A stretch of 64,000 nucleotides of DNA from Novosphingobium pokkalii (lineage in GTDB: Bacteria > Pseudomonadota > Alphaproteobacteria > Sphingomonadales > Sphingomonadaceae), in the NCBI RefSeq assembly GCF_014652855.1, contig NZ_BMZP01000013.1, positions 59,844 to 123,843 on the forward strand, in the 5' to 3' direction. A program made the translations under genes and the position numbers. Within the stretch, counting starts at the first letter, position 1. Every line of letters begins with the position of its first letter. Positions 27,363 to 35,119 of this stretch are shown here, piece after piece. The notes under the pieces are model-generated. The model made no database searches. It was not told the DNA's origin and saw only the letters and a list, made by a program, of their open reading frames with translations.

Positions 27363-27932
27363 TCAGGAATCGTGCCTGCCGCCAAGAGCCTGCCAGATCA
27401 GCGGGAACCAGGCCCGAACTGTCCGGTCGGCCGCCGCGTTCTCGCGGTCGGTGAAAAGGTCAGGAAATGCCAGAGCGACCTTGGCCCACTCGACATCTTC
27501 CTCGTACCAGCCACCATCGACATGAAGCAGCGGATCGAGGCCGGCGAGCCGTTTCTCCGACAGATGAAAACCGCCATGGCTCGCGGTGGAGACGAAGATC
27601 ACCCCTTCGCCATAGACCGTCTCCTGCTGAGCCGTTCCCCAGGGGGTCAGACGAGAGGTCGCGACATGCGCGCGCGCCAGACCGCGTAGCTGGCGCCGAT
27701 GATGAGCGATATCTTCGACGTGCGCACGAAACGCTGTCTCGTCGCCAACGATGCCTTCGCTTGCAAGCGCATCGCTTGCCGTCCATTCCGCGACTGGCTT
27801 GCCGGTACACCGGGCGATCGCGAGCCGAAGGCCGCCGTCGCCCGGAACAGCGAAGCAGCCGAAGTCGCCGATCCGTGCGGCAAGCAAGCCGTCGGCGGTC
27901 AGGCCATAGACCGCTGCGTCTGCCTGGCTCAT
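27363..27932 (-). CDS. DUF7007-like protein
   Basis: A 189-residue protein with the blocks SRLTPWGTAQQETVYGEGV, FVSTASHGGFHLSEKRL and GGWYEEDVEWAKVALAFPDL, which I recognise as the DUF7007-type domain common in alphaproteobacterial elements. The histidine-bearing STASHGGF motif may be functional, but no activity is known. The ATG at 27932 forms ATGA with the upstream stop; the longer frame to 28016 is rejected for that reason. Confidence 0.8.
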   Translation of the reverse strand: MSQADAAVYGLTADGLLAARIGDFGCFAVPGDGGLRLAIARCTGKPVAEWTASDALASEGIVGDETAFRAHVEDIAHHRRQLRGLARAHVATSRLTPWGTAQQETVYGEGVIFVSTASHGGFHLSEKRLAGLDPLLHVDGGWYEEDVEWAKVALAFPDLFTDRENAAADRTVRAWFPLIWQALGGRHDS

Positions 27933-28396
27933 GCCTCGCTCCCGTTCGGCAAGGAGTGGAGACCAAGGCCGACAATCTCGATCCGGGCATTGCTGTAGCG
28001 GTTCGTCGCCAGCCACGCTTCGGCAGCCGCGCGGTCGGCCGCGATATGCAGAAGCTCGACGCGTCCCGACATGGCGGCCAACACATGCGCATCCCCGGGC
28101 CTGGGGTATTCATCCACCTCGAATTCGAGCGGACTGTCCACGTCGTAGGTGCGCCTGACGACCATGATGATCGAGCCCTCGCTCCCATAGTTGCCCAGAT
28201 GGAGAGTGAAGGTAGCGGGATAGCGAAAGGAGGCGCCTTCCCGCGCCGGCTCGCGAGCGACCAGTCGGCCAACTCCATTGTCATTGGTCCAGGCTTTCAG
28301 TTTGCGGGAGAAGCGTGCGGGCGGCCGGGGCTCACCGTTGGAAAAGCGAACGAGGCTGCCGAGCGGTACCGCGTCGTAAATCGACTGAGCATTCAT
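27929..28396 (-). CDS. conserved hypothetical protein, coupled to DUF7007
   Basis: A 155-residue soluble protein, with the blocks YPATFTLHLGNYGSEGSIIM, DVDSPLEFEVDEYPRPGDA and ARIEIVGLGLHSLP. The fold looks alpha/beta, but I recognise no family. It is translationally coupled to the DUF7007 gene (ATGA at 27929-27932), so the two products probably act together. It follows the terminator of the parB gene. Confidence 0.7.
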   Translation of the reverse strand: MNAQSIYDAVPLGSLVRFSNGEPRPPARFSRKLKAWTNDNGVGRLVAREPAREGASFRYPATFTLHLGNYGSEGSIIMVVRRTYDVDSPLEFEVDEYPRPGDAHVLAAMSGRVELLHIAADRAAAEAWLATNRYSNARIEIVGLGLHSLPNGSEA

Positions 28397-28417
28397 GGGG
28401 TTTGGTCCTCAAAAGGA

Positions 28418-28448
28418 CGAAAGCCCGATCGCAGCGACCGGGCTTTCG
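28418..28448 (-). terminator. rho-independent terminator after parB
   Basis: CGAAAGCCCG (28418-28427) and CGGGCTTTCG (28439-28448) form a 10-bp perfect stem. On the minus strand the stem is followed by TCCTTTTG, a modest T-tract. It lies 26 nt beyond the ParB stop and immediately before the next minus-strand gene. Confidence 0.75.
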
Positions 28449-28474
28449 AAGAATGTGGAGGCGGAAAGGAGCGG

Positions 28475-30592
28475 CTATTCCGCAGCGATCGCGTAGTGAT
28501 CGAATTCGCCGTCGGGGGCGGGCGGTTCCGGCAGCTGGAGAAACGCCGGCAAGGCCTCGATCCCGTCGTGCTCGACAACGCTCCCACCACCAGCTGGCGT
28601 CCGCATCGGTTCCGGCAGCCAGGCGGCCTCTTCAAGCAGCCGCTCCGCTTCCCGCGCCATGTCCGGCTTCTTGAGGTGCGCGATCATGTCGGCGAACTGC
28701 GCGCCCCGTGCTTCACTGACATCGGCCAGGATTCGCGGCTTCGTGACACTCTGGAAATAGCCGGTCACGGTCGGGCGCCAGCCCGCCGCCACGACATCGA
28801 GGCCGATCGCGCGCGCGAGCACGTGGCTGTGCTCGAGACGCCGCTCGATGCTGTGGCGGGATACCCGTCCGTTGTCGTACTTGGGAACGACTTCGGCCTG
28901 GGCATTGAGCACCAGCGACGCGCAATGGGCGAACAATGCCGACTGCTCGGCGTTATCGAGCCGCAACAAGGTATCCCAAAGCTCCCGATCCGATTGGGGA
29001 AGCCGCGCTTTCCACTGCGTATGGCGGTCGGAGATCGCCTGGGCCGGAGCACTGTCTTTCAGGTCGGCAGGGGCAAAGGCGAAGGAGGCTCGGCTCGCAG
29101 TGATCTGCAGGCAGGACTCACGGCTCGCCGGATAGAATGCGTCGAGGACAAGAGCGTGAAGCACAGCCGCAAAGGCCGTCGCCGGATCGCGTGCAAGCGC
29201 ATCCTGCAGTGCCAGCGTCCGCCATGCGGTGAGTTCGGCGACAAGCCGGTCAGGCAGTGGCTTGATGACTTCGTCCTCGACATCGCTTTCGAGGTTGTCC
29301 CCACCACCGCTCGGCACGGTTTGCTCGACGCCGCCCGATTGGCTTTCGCCAGTGGGATCGCCCGCGGAAGGCGCGTTGCCCGCCACTTCATCCACTTCGT
29401 CCGCCGGCTCGTCCTCGGGCTTCACATAGCCACGCTCGATCAGCAGCGATCCGTCGGCTGCAACGGATAGGAATGCTCCGGCACGGGCGATGTCCTCGTC
29501 GGTGAACATTTGCGGGCGGTCGAGCAGCGTGCCCAACTGACGGTCGAGTGCATCCAATTGCGCGCTGATCTCGTCCGGCAGGCTTGGCGCGTCAGCCCAT
29601 TCGCTTTCAAGCGCCTCGGCCTCGGCCTGGAGGTTCTGTAAGCGCGCTTCCTCTTCCACCGACATTGGCGCAGTGACGCCGACGAGCTCGCGCATCCCGG
29701 CCGCAGCGTTCCAGGGCATGTCGACGGCGGTTGCGACCCACTTCCAGCCTTCGGTACGAATCCGGTCCGCTTCGAGATCGAGACGGGCCGCGACCAGCGT
29801 TTCCAGCAATGCCGGGTCGGTCAGCCAGCCGCCATCATCGTCTTCGAAGAGGTCGCGCATGACACCGCCGCCGGCGGCCACGTAGGCGTCCAGCGTCACG
29901 AAGCGCACGCGCTTGTCGGCGACACGCACGCTGTTCTCGGTTAGCCTTGCCCGGATGTAACCGGCGGACTTATTGTAGCTATGCGCCAACAGTTCCCAGA
30001 CTTGCTCCTGGCGCGCATGGTCGTCGCTTACCGAAAAGGCCATCAGTTGCTCGAGCGTCATGCCGTCTTCGGCATAGATCTCATGCAGCTTCGGGGAGAC
30101 CGATGCGAGCTTGAGGCGCTGTCGCACGACCGCAGGCGTGGTCATGAAGTGAGCCGCAATGGCTTCGACGTCGGCACCTTTGTCGACCATCGCCTGCATG
30201 GCGCGAAACTGGTCCAGCGGATGCAACTGCTCGCGAAACGTGTTCTCAGCGAGGCTATCCTCTTCGGCGGTGACCTCGTCAGATGCGAAGCGGACGACGC
30301 ACGGCACGGCCGCATCTTTGGCGAGCCGCTTCTGCTTGACCAGCAATTCGAGCGCGCGAAAGCGGCGGCCGCCGGCAGGGACTTCGAACATGCCGGTCTC
30401 CTCGCCGTTCGCATCGAGAACGGGCCGGACACTGAGGCTCTGCAACAGCGTGCGCCGCGCAATATCCTCGGCCAGTTCACCAATGGTGACGCCTGCCTTG
30501 ATCCGCCGCACATTCGCCTGCGAGAGGATCAACCGGTCGAGGGGAATATCCCGCGAGGGGCTGAGCGTGATCTTCCGAACTGATTTTGCCAT
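28475..30592 (-). CDS. ParB-like nuclease/partition protein (large)
   Basis: A 705-residue protein. The N-terminal ParB domain shows DIPLDRLILSQANVRR, VPAGGRRFRALELLV (the GxRR box) and SLAENTFREQLHPLDQ, followed by a KorB/ParB-type helix-turn-helix (HFMTTPAVVRQRLKLASV). The long C-terminal half, including an acidic low-complexity stretch near residue 460, is typical of the element-borne ParB proteins rather than the 300-residue chromosomal ones. The start at 30592 has GGAG. Without a parA nearby, a role in partition is doubtful; regulatory or protective roles are equally possible. Confidence 0.9.
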   Translation of the reverse strand: MAKSVRKITLSPSRDIPLDRLILSQANVRRIKAGVTIGELAEDIARRTLLQSLSVRPVLDANGEETGMFEVPAGGRRFRALELLVKQKRLAKDAAVPCVVRFASDEVTAEEDSLAENTFREQLHPLDQFRAMQAMVDKGADVEAIAAHFMTTPAVVRQRLKLASVSPKLHEIYAEDGMTLEQLMAFSVSDDHARQEQVWELLAHSYNKSAGYIRARLTENSVRVADKRVRFVTLDAYVAAGGGVMRDLFEDDDGGWLTDPALLETLVAARLDLEADRIRTEGWKWVATAVDMPWNAAAGMRELVGVTAPMSVEEEARLQNLQAEAEALESEWADAPSLPDEISAQLDALDRQLGTLLDRPQMFTDEDIARAGAFLSVAADGSLLIERGYVKPEDEPADEVDEVAGNAPSAGDPTGESQSGGVEQTVPSGGGDNLESDVEDEVIKPLPDRLVAELTAWRTLALQDALARDPATAFAAVLHALVLDAFYPASRESCLQITASRASFAFAPADLKDSAPAQAISDRHTQWKARLPQSDRELWDTLLRLDNAEQSALFAHCASLVLNAQAEVVPKYDNGRVSRHSIERRLEHSHVLARAIGLDVVAAGWRPTVTGYFQSVTKPRILADVSEARGAQFADMIAHLKKPDMAREAERLLEEAAWLPEPMRTPAGGGSVVEHDGIEALPAFLQLPEPPAPDGEFDHYAIAAE

Positions 30593-30725
30593 GGTAGCTA
30601 CTCCACGACGGAACGCCGAAAGACCCTCTCTCGGCTGCTTGCCCGTCGCGAAGCCAGGGCACCACTCTCCCTCTATTTTCGCGCCGACCCGAGTTCGATT
30701 GGCGAGCGTGCCTCTCGGGACGCGG

Positions 30726-30929
30726 TCACCACGCCAGCCAGACGAGTACCAGGCAGAGCCACAACCCGAGCGACAGCAGGGCTGCCGTGATGAAACCGCT
30801 CCCCGGGTCCAGCCGGTGCTCGCGAGCGCGCAACTGCGCGTCGAGATCCCCCAGCTCGGCTGGTTCCGCCGCAACGAGAATATCCGAAAGCTTGCGCCGC
30901 AAGCGGCGGATCGAAGATGAAACTGACAT
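30726..30929 (-). CDS. small tail-anchored membrane protein
   Basis: A 67-residue protein: a basic N-terminus (MSVSSSIRRLRRKLSDILVA), a short helical linker and one strong C-terminal membrane segment (FITAALLSLGLWLCLVLVWL). The start at 30929 follows GGGAG at a suitable distance and a purine-rich leader like that of parB. The longer frame to 31376 is Arg/Pro/Cys-rich and rejected. Function unknown. Confidence 0.6.
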   Translation of the reverse strand: MSVSSSIRRLRRKLSDILVAAEPAELGDLDAQLRAREHRLDPGSGFITAALLSLGLWLCLVLVWLAW

Positions 30930-31388
30930 GTCGGAAGCTCCCGGCAGCCCGCCGGGAGCCTTTCTCCCGCGCCAACCTGCCGAAGGATTTCCTCCCGCCT
31001 CGCACTCTGCCCCCTTCACTTCCGCGCCAGCGGCACGCAGGCGCTCACGCGGACCAGTCGTCCGGAATGCGGGACGCAGACGCAATTCCTCGCCCCCTCC
31101 GCCCGCACACGACAAATGCGTCCGGTCTAGCGGACGAGGCCGAGGGTGGGATGTGCGAGAAGTTGAGGCACAGGAAATTGGGTGCCATCGCCGAAAAGCA
31201 TGCGCATGCTTCAGGCCGCAACAGCACCCGGTTGCAGCTGCCCAAGGGACAGCGAACGGGACGTCCCCTGCCCGTTGTCCGCCAGGCTTCGAATGCCGCG
31301 ACGGCGTCGTCAGCCGCCCTTTTTCAGTGGCGACAGCAACGGCATCCATGCCGTCCGGCATTGCCGTTCTGAGCACCGGTCGACACGG
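30930..31388. other. 459-nt gap; leader of the small membrane gene
   Basis: No gene is supported. Read on the minus strand, the part next to the small gene (about 30975-31040) carries the leader GGCGCGGAAGTGAAGGG and then CAGAGTGCGAGG, similar to segments upstream of parB, ardC and the methylase-helicase. The rest shows nothing clear. Confidence 0.4.
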
Positions 31389-32318
31389 TCACGCCGCGGT
31401 TCCCTTATTGGAGGGCTTGACCTGGAACCCCAACAGATAGTCCGCTGCGCGCGACGCAGCGCTTGCTGCCCGGAGAATAGCCCGATTGTCCTCGCGCAGG
31501 ATGTCGAGCCACGACCCCAGGTAATCGCTATGCCGGACGGTGGGGCGGATTCCCAGGGATGCACAGACAAAGGCCCCCGCCATTTCGGCGACGAGTTCCT
31601 CTCGACCATATTCGGGTGAGCCGAAGGCACCAGCCTGGTCCCGGTCCAGACGGGAAGGATGGCCGCTCCAATGGGCAAGCTCGTGAAACGCGGTACGGTG
31701 CCAGTTGATGGGCTCGAAGAAGTCTTGAGGCCGCGGAACCTGCACATAGTCATGGGTGGGGTTGTAGAACGCACTGGGGCCACCTATCCGGAAATCGGCG
31801 GCGGTCGCCCGGATCAGGGCATCTGCAGCGGGTACGATCAGCGCAGGGTCATGCGGTAGGGCGGCCCCTGCAAGATCAGGGGGCAGACCATCGCATTGCT
31901 CCAGCGCAAAGACCGTGAAATGGCGAAGAAACGGGATCGTCGCCCTCGCCTCCCGGCCTTCATCGGCAGCGTTGCGCCTCTCGTCGCGGGTCGCGACGCG
32001 GCGGGTATAGATGATGTCGGTACCGACCTCGCCACGGCGCACGAAGCCACCCAGCTCCCTTGCCTGGCGGAACGTCACAAATCCGTGGCCGGCAAAGCGA
32101 CGTTCGGCGATCGCGTGCCAGAGACTGAGTATATTTATGCCGCTGTAACGTCGGCCACTGACGGCATTGAACGGCATGCCGACCGCTGCCGTAGCCGTTG
32201 CCCAGGGTTGCACCCAGGGTACCCTCCCCGCCTCCAGTTCAGACAGGATCCGGTCGGTGATCTCAGCATAAATATTCCGGCGCTGGCCCGCGCCTTGCGC
32301 CCTCGAATGATTTTCCAT
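31389..32318 (-). CDS. ardC: ArdC-like antirestriction protein
   Basis: A 309-residue protein with the two expected domains. The N-terminal ssDNA-binding domain has ITDRILSELEAGRVPWVQPW, GINILSLWHA and FRQARELGGFVRRGEVG. The C-terminal zincin-like domain has the metal motif HELAHWSGH (about residue 209) and EELVAEMAGAFVCASLGI. ArdC proteins protect incoming single-stranded element DNA from host restriction. This gene heads the minus-strand maintenance module and diverges from the four-gene plus-strand operon at 32652. Confidence 0.93.
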   Translation of the reverse strand: MENHSRAQGAGQRRNIYAEITDRILSELEAGRVPWVQPWATATAAVGMPFNAVSGRRYSGINILSLWHAIAERRFAGHGFVTFRQARELGGFVRRGEVGTDIIYTRRVATRDERRNAADEGREARATIPFLRHFTVFALEQCDGLPPDLAGAALPHDPALIVPAADALIRATAADFRIGGPSAFYNPTHDYVQVPRPQDFFEPINWHRTAFHELAHWSGHPSRLDRDQAGAFGSPEYGREELVAEMAGAFVCASLGIRPTVRHSDYLGSWLDILREDNRAILRAASAASRAADYLLGFQVKPSNKGTAA

Positions 32319-32651
32319 CGCGCATCCTTTCGCGACGGGCAGGAGGAACTCTCTCTCCCTTCATCCCGTCACGGCTGCGCGAAGCGGCCCTCTCACACTC
32401 GGGGCGTTGCGGGGTGAAACCCCGCTGAAGTGGTAGCCTGGACGCGCGCGGCCAAGGCGGAGGGGAAGGCTTTCCCCAAAAACCTTGCCAAACCTCATGA
32501 TTTGCAATTGCTGCAACCGATTGCGTCAGTGTTCGGGCTGGTTGATGACCACTCAAAACTACGGAAATATTGATTCCCACAGCCGGACAGATAGGCTGTA
32601 ACCTTACGTGCGGCGTGGCAGCCGTGAATTACTTGGGGGCCAAAAAATATC
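32319..32651. promoter_or_regulatory. divergent control region, ardC versus four-gene operon
   Basis: This 333-nt region separates two divergent transcription units. Next to ardC, on the minus strand, is a purine-rich leader (GTGAGAGGGCC, then AAGGGAGAGAGAG). A 7-bp hairpin, GCGGGGT (32409-32415) and ACCCCGC (32419-32425), lies further out. The right half is AT-richer than its surroundings (about 32480-32640), suggesting the promoter of the plus-strand operon and the edge of a separately acquired cassette. No exact boxes are claimed. Confidence 0.45.
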
Positions 32652-34475
32652 GTGACTGGAGCAGACCTGCGCCCCCGTTGGGTGCGCGACCTCGTGCGGT
32701 TTCTGCCACTCAAGAGCCAGTTCGTGCTCACCGGAAATGTGCGGGACCTGCAGATCCGCGCTGACGGCGAACGAGCACATGCCGGATCGCTTGGCGACGT
32801 GCTTGCCGATGCGCTTGGTCAGGCTGGCTACGATGACATTGTCCGCTACGATCCTGTTGCCGGGTTCTGTGACCTTACCGCTCTTGCAGCCGGACGCGAT
32901 CCCGAAGCCGCGCTAACGCGTCTCGGGCTGACACCATCGGGCGGGAAAGCTGCCGGCGGTATCGATCTGCTCAACACCGTACTCCAGCGGCAGGCAGAGC
33001 TCGATGGGCCGCCGCTCGCCCTGATTGTGGACTTTGCTTCCCGCCTGGTCGTCCGCAGCGATGCCTTGTCCGCTTCCGAGCAAAGCCTGTTCACCCGGGC
33101 GCTCGTCCTTGCCCAGACGGTGCAGCCGCGTCCGACCGGGCCCGAGCGGGCTCCACGCTTCAACACCGTCATATGGATCGCAGAGAAGGAAGGCGACCTG
33201 CCCGACTGGCTGCTGATCGACAATCCGCGCCTTCGCCATATCCCCATCGCGACGCCTGATCGCGACGCACGCAGCGCGGTGGCCCCATCGCTCGTCCGTT
33301 CGATGCCAGGTGGGCGGGAGGCATCTGAAGAGGTTCTTACAAAGGCGCGGGAGAACCTTGTCGATGTGACCGAAGGCATGCTTCTCATGGACCTCAACGC
33401 GGTGGTCCAGCTGGGACGGGCCGAACGGGTCGACGTGTCTGCGATCGGCGAAGCGGTCCGGCGCTACAAGGTTGGTGTGACCGAAGATGCCTGGCGCAAG
33501 ATCGAGCGCCGCAGGATTCTCGAAGGAGCCGCTACGATCCGCAAACGCGTCGTTGGCCAGGATCATGCGGTCACCCATATGATGGACATCGTGAAGCGCG
33601 CCGCGACCGGCATCGGGGGTGCGCGGCGCGGCAATCGGCCGCGCGGCATCGCCTTCCTTGCCGGCCCGACGGGCGTTGGCAAGACCGAGCTCGCCAAATC
33701 GATGACGGAACTGCTCTTCGGCGACGAGAGCGCCTATATCCGCTTCGACATGTCGGAGTTCAGCGCCGAACATGCCGACCAGCGCCTGATCGGTGCGCCA
33801 CCCGGCTACGTCGGGTACGACGTCGGCGGGGAGCTCACCAACGCCGTCCGCGAGAAGCCGTTCAGCGTCGTCCTGTTCGATGAAATCGAGAAAGCCCATC
33901 CGCGCATTCTCGACAAATTCCTACAGATCCTCGACGATGGTGTCCTGACCTCGGGCCGGGGTGACCGGGTCTATTTCTCCGAAGCCCTCATCATCTTCAC
34001 GTCGAACCTGGGGATCTATACCACCGGAGCAGACGGTGAACGGCGCGCCAATGTCACTGCGGACCAGCCCTTTGCGCAAGTGCAGGCGCGGGTGCGTGAA
34101 GGTATCGAGAACCACTTCAAGCTGGTCCTGAATCGGCCCGAAATCCTCAATCGCTTCGGCGAAAACGTGATCGTGTTCGATTTCATCCGGCCAGAGGTCG
34201 GCAATCGCATCTTTGAGTCCATGGTCCGCTCCGTCTGCGCGGATGCCCAAGCCTCGGGCCAGCAGGTGGACATCGCGCCGGAAGCTTTTGAGGCATTGCG
34301 AGGCCTGTGCGTTGCCGACCTGTCGAATGGCGGCCGCGGCATTCGCAACAAGATCGAGGCCCATCTCATCAATCCCCTCTCGCGCGCCCTGTTCGAACGG
34401 GACGGTCACGGCCCCGTCAGGATCACGAAGCTCGAGCACGGTGCCAACACGACGCTGACCCTGGAGGCAGCGTAA
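32652..34475 (+). CDS. ClpB-type AAA+ ATPase, first gene of four-gene operon
   Basis: A 607-residue protein. Residues about 300-600 are a ClpA/ClpB second-ring AAA+ module: Walker A GPTGVGKT (338-345), the pore-loop segment GAPPGYVGYDVGG, Walker B VLFDEIEKAH (about 410), sensor region IIFTSNLG and a C-terminal lid. Residues 1-290 resemble a degenerate AAA+ domain without Walker A (SQFVLTGNVRD, NTVIWIAEKEGDLPDWLL, RHIPIATPDRDAR). The conserved pore loop suggests substrate threading. The start is GTG at 32652 after a GGGGG stretch. The stop overlaps the next start as TAATG. Confidence 0.9.
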   Translation: MTGADLRPRWVRDLVRFLPLKSQFVLTGNVRDLQIRADGERAHAGSLGDVLADALGQAGYDDIVRYDPVAGFCDLTALAAGRDPEAALTRLGLTPSGGKAAGGIDLLNTVLQRQAELDGPPLALIVDFASRLVVRSDALSASEQSLFTRALVLAQTVQPRPTGPERAPRFNTVIWIAEKEGDLPDWLLIDNPRLRHIPIATPDRDARSAVAPSLVRSMPGGREASEEVLTKARENLVDVTEGMLLMDLNAVVQLGRAERVDVSAIGEAVRRYKVGVTEDAWRKIERRRILEGAATIRKRVVGQDHAVTHMMDIVKRAATGIGGARRGNRPRGIAFLAGPTGVGKTELAKSMTELLFGDESAYIRFDMSEFSAEHADQRLIGAPPGYVGYDVGGELTNAVREKPFSVVLFDEIEKAHPRILDKFLQILDDGVLTSGRGDRVYFSEALIIFTSNLGIYTTGADGERRANVTADQPFAQVQARVREGIENHFKLVLNRPEILNRFGENVIVFDFIRPEVGNRIFESMVRSVCADAQASGQQVDIAPEAFEALRGLCVADLSNGGRGIRNKIEAHLINPLSRALFERDGHGPVRITKLEHGANTTLTLEAA

Positions 34476-35119
34476 TGCGCATGTTTCTGTCTCGCCTGCA
34501 CTTTCCCGTGACAGCCCTTGGACCCGGCCGCCGCGTCGGACTCTGGTTCCAGGGCTGCAGCCTGCGTTGTCCAGGCTGCATTTCGGTCGATACCTGGGCC
34601 CACGGCGAAGGCGCCATCGAGACCGGGAAGATCATCGACCAGTTGGCATACTTCGCCCGGGAAGCCGATGGTCTTACGGTCTCGGGCGGAGAGCCGTTCG
34701 AGCAACCCCATGCCCTGGCTGAAATCCTGAACGCGTGGCGGCGGTTGTCGGACAAGTCCGTGCTGGTCTTCACAGGCCTCGAAATGGACGCGATCGGACC
34801 CTGGCTCGACGCCAATTCCGGGCTCATCGACGCTATCATCACCGGGCCGTTCCGTTCCGACGTTCCGCAGAGCCTGGCGCTTCGCGGCAGTGACAACCAG
34901 CAGTTGCACGTTCTCACGGACCTTGGCGCCGCATTTCTCCCGTATGAGCGCCGCGCGACTGACGCGGACCGGACGCTCGATGTGATGTTCGATGAGGATG
35001 GCGGCGCATGGATGGCCGGCATCCCCGCACGTGGCGACCTGGCGCGGCTTCGCCGTGCCCTCTCGGCGGCCGGCCACCAGGTTGTGACATCCGATATGCA
35101 GGGACAGTTCGCCGCATGA
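34475..35119 (+). CDS. radical SAM activase-like protein (NrdG/PflA-related)
   Basis: A 214-residue protein with the radical SAM cluster motif C-x3-C-x2-C at Cys28, Cys32 and Cys35 (GCSLRCPGCIS) and the SAM-binding motif VSGGEPFEQP. Length and motifs match glycyl-radical-enzyme activases such as NrdG, but no glycyl radical enzyme is encoded nearby. It is coupled on both sides (1-nt overlap upstream, ATGA downstream), so it works with the AAA+ protein and the giant helicase. A radical modification of one of those partners is a hypothesis. An extension C-terminal to the SAM core (residues about 150-214) is of unknown role. Confidence 0.88.
   Translation: MRMFLSRLHFPVTALGPGRRVGLWFQGCSLRCPGCISVDTWAHGEGAIETGKIIDQLAYFAREADGLTVSGGEPFEQPHALAEILNAWRRLSDKSVLVFTGLEMDAIGPWLDANSGLIDAIITGPFRSDVPQSLALRGSDNQQLHVLTDLGAAFLPYERRATDADRTLDVMFDEDGGAWMAGIPARGDLARLRRALSAAGHQVVTSDMQGQFAA

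Noticed and set aside
27467..29470. A 667-codon plus-strand open frame
   Set aside because: Antisense shadow over DUF7007 and parB; composition and lack of motifs fit a shadow.
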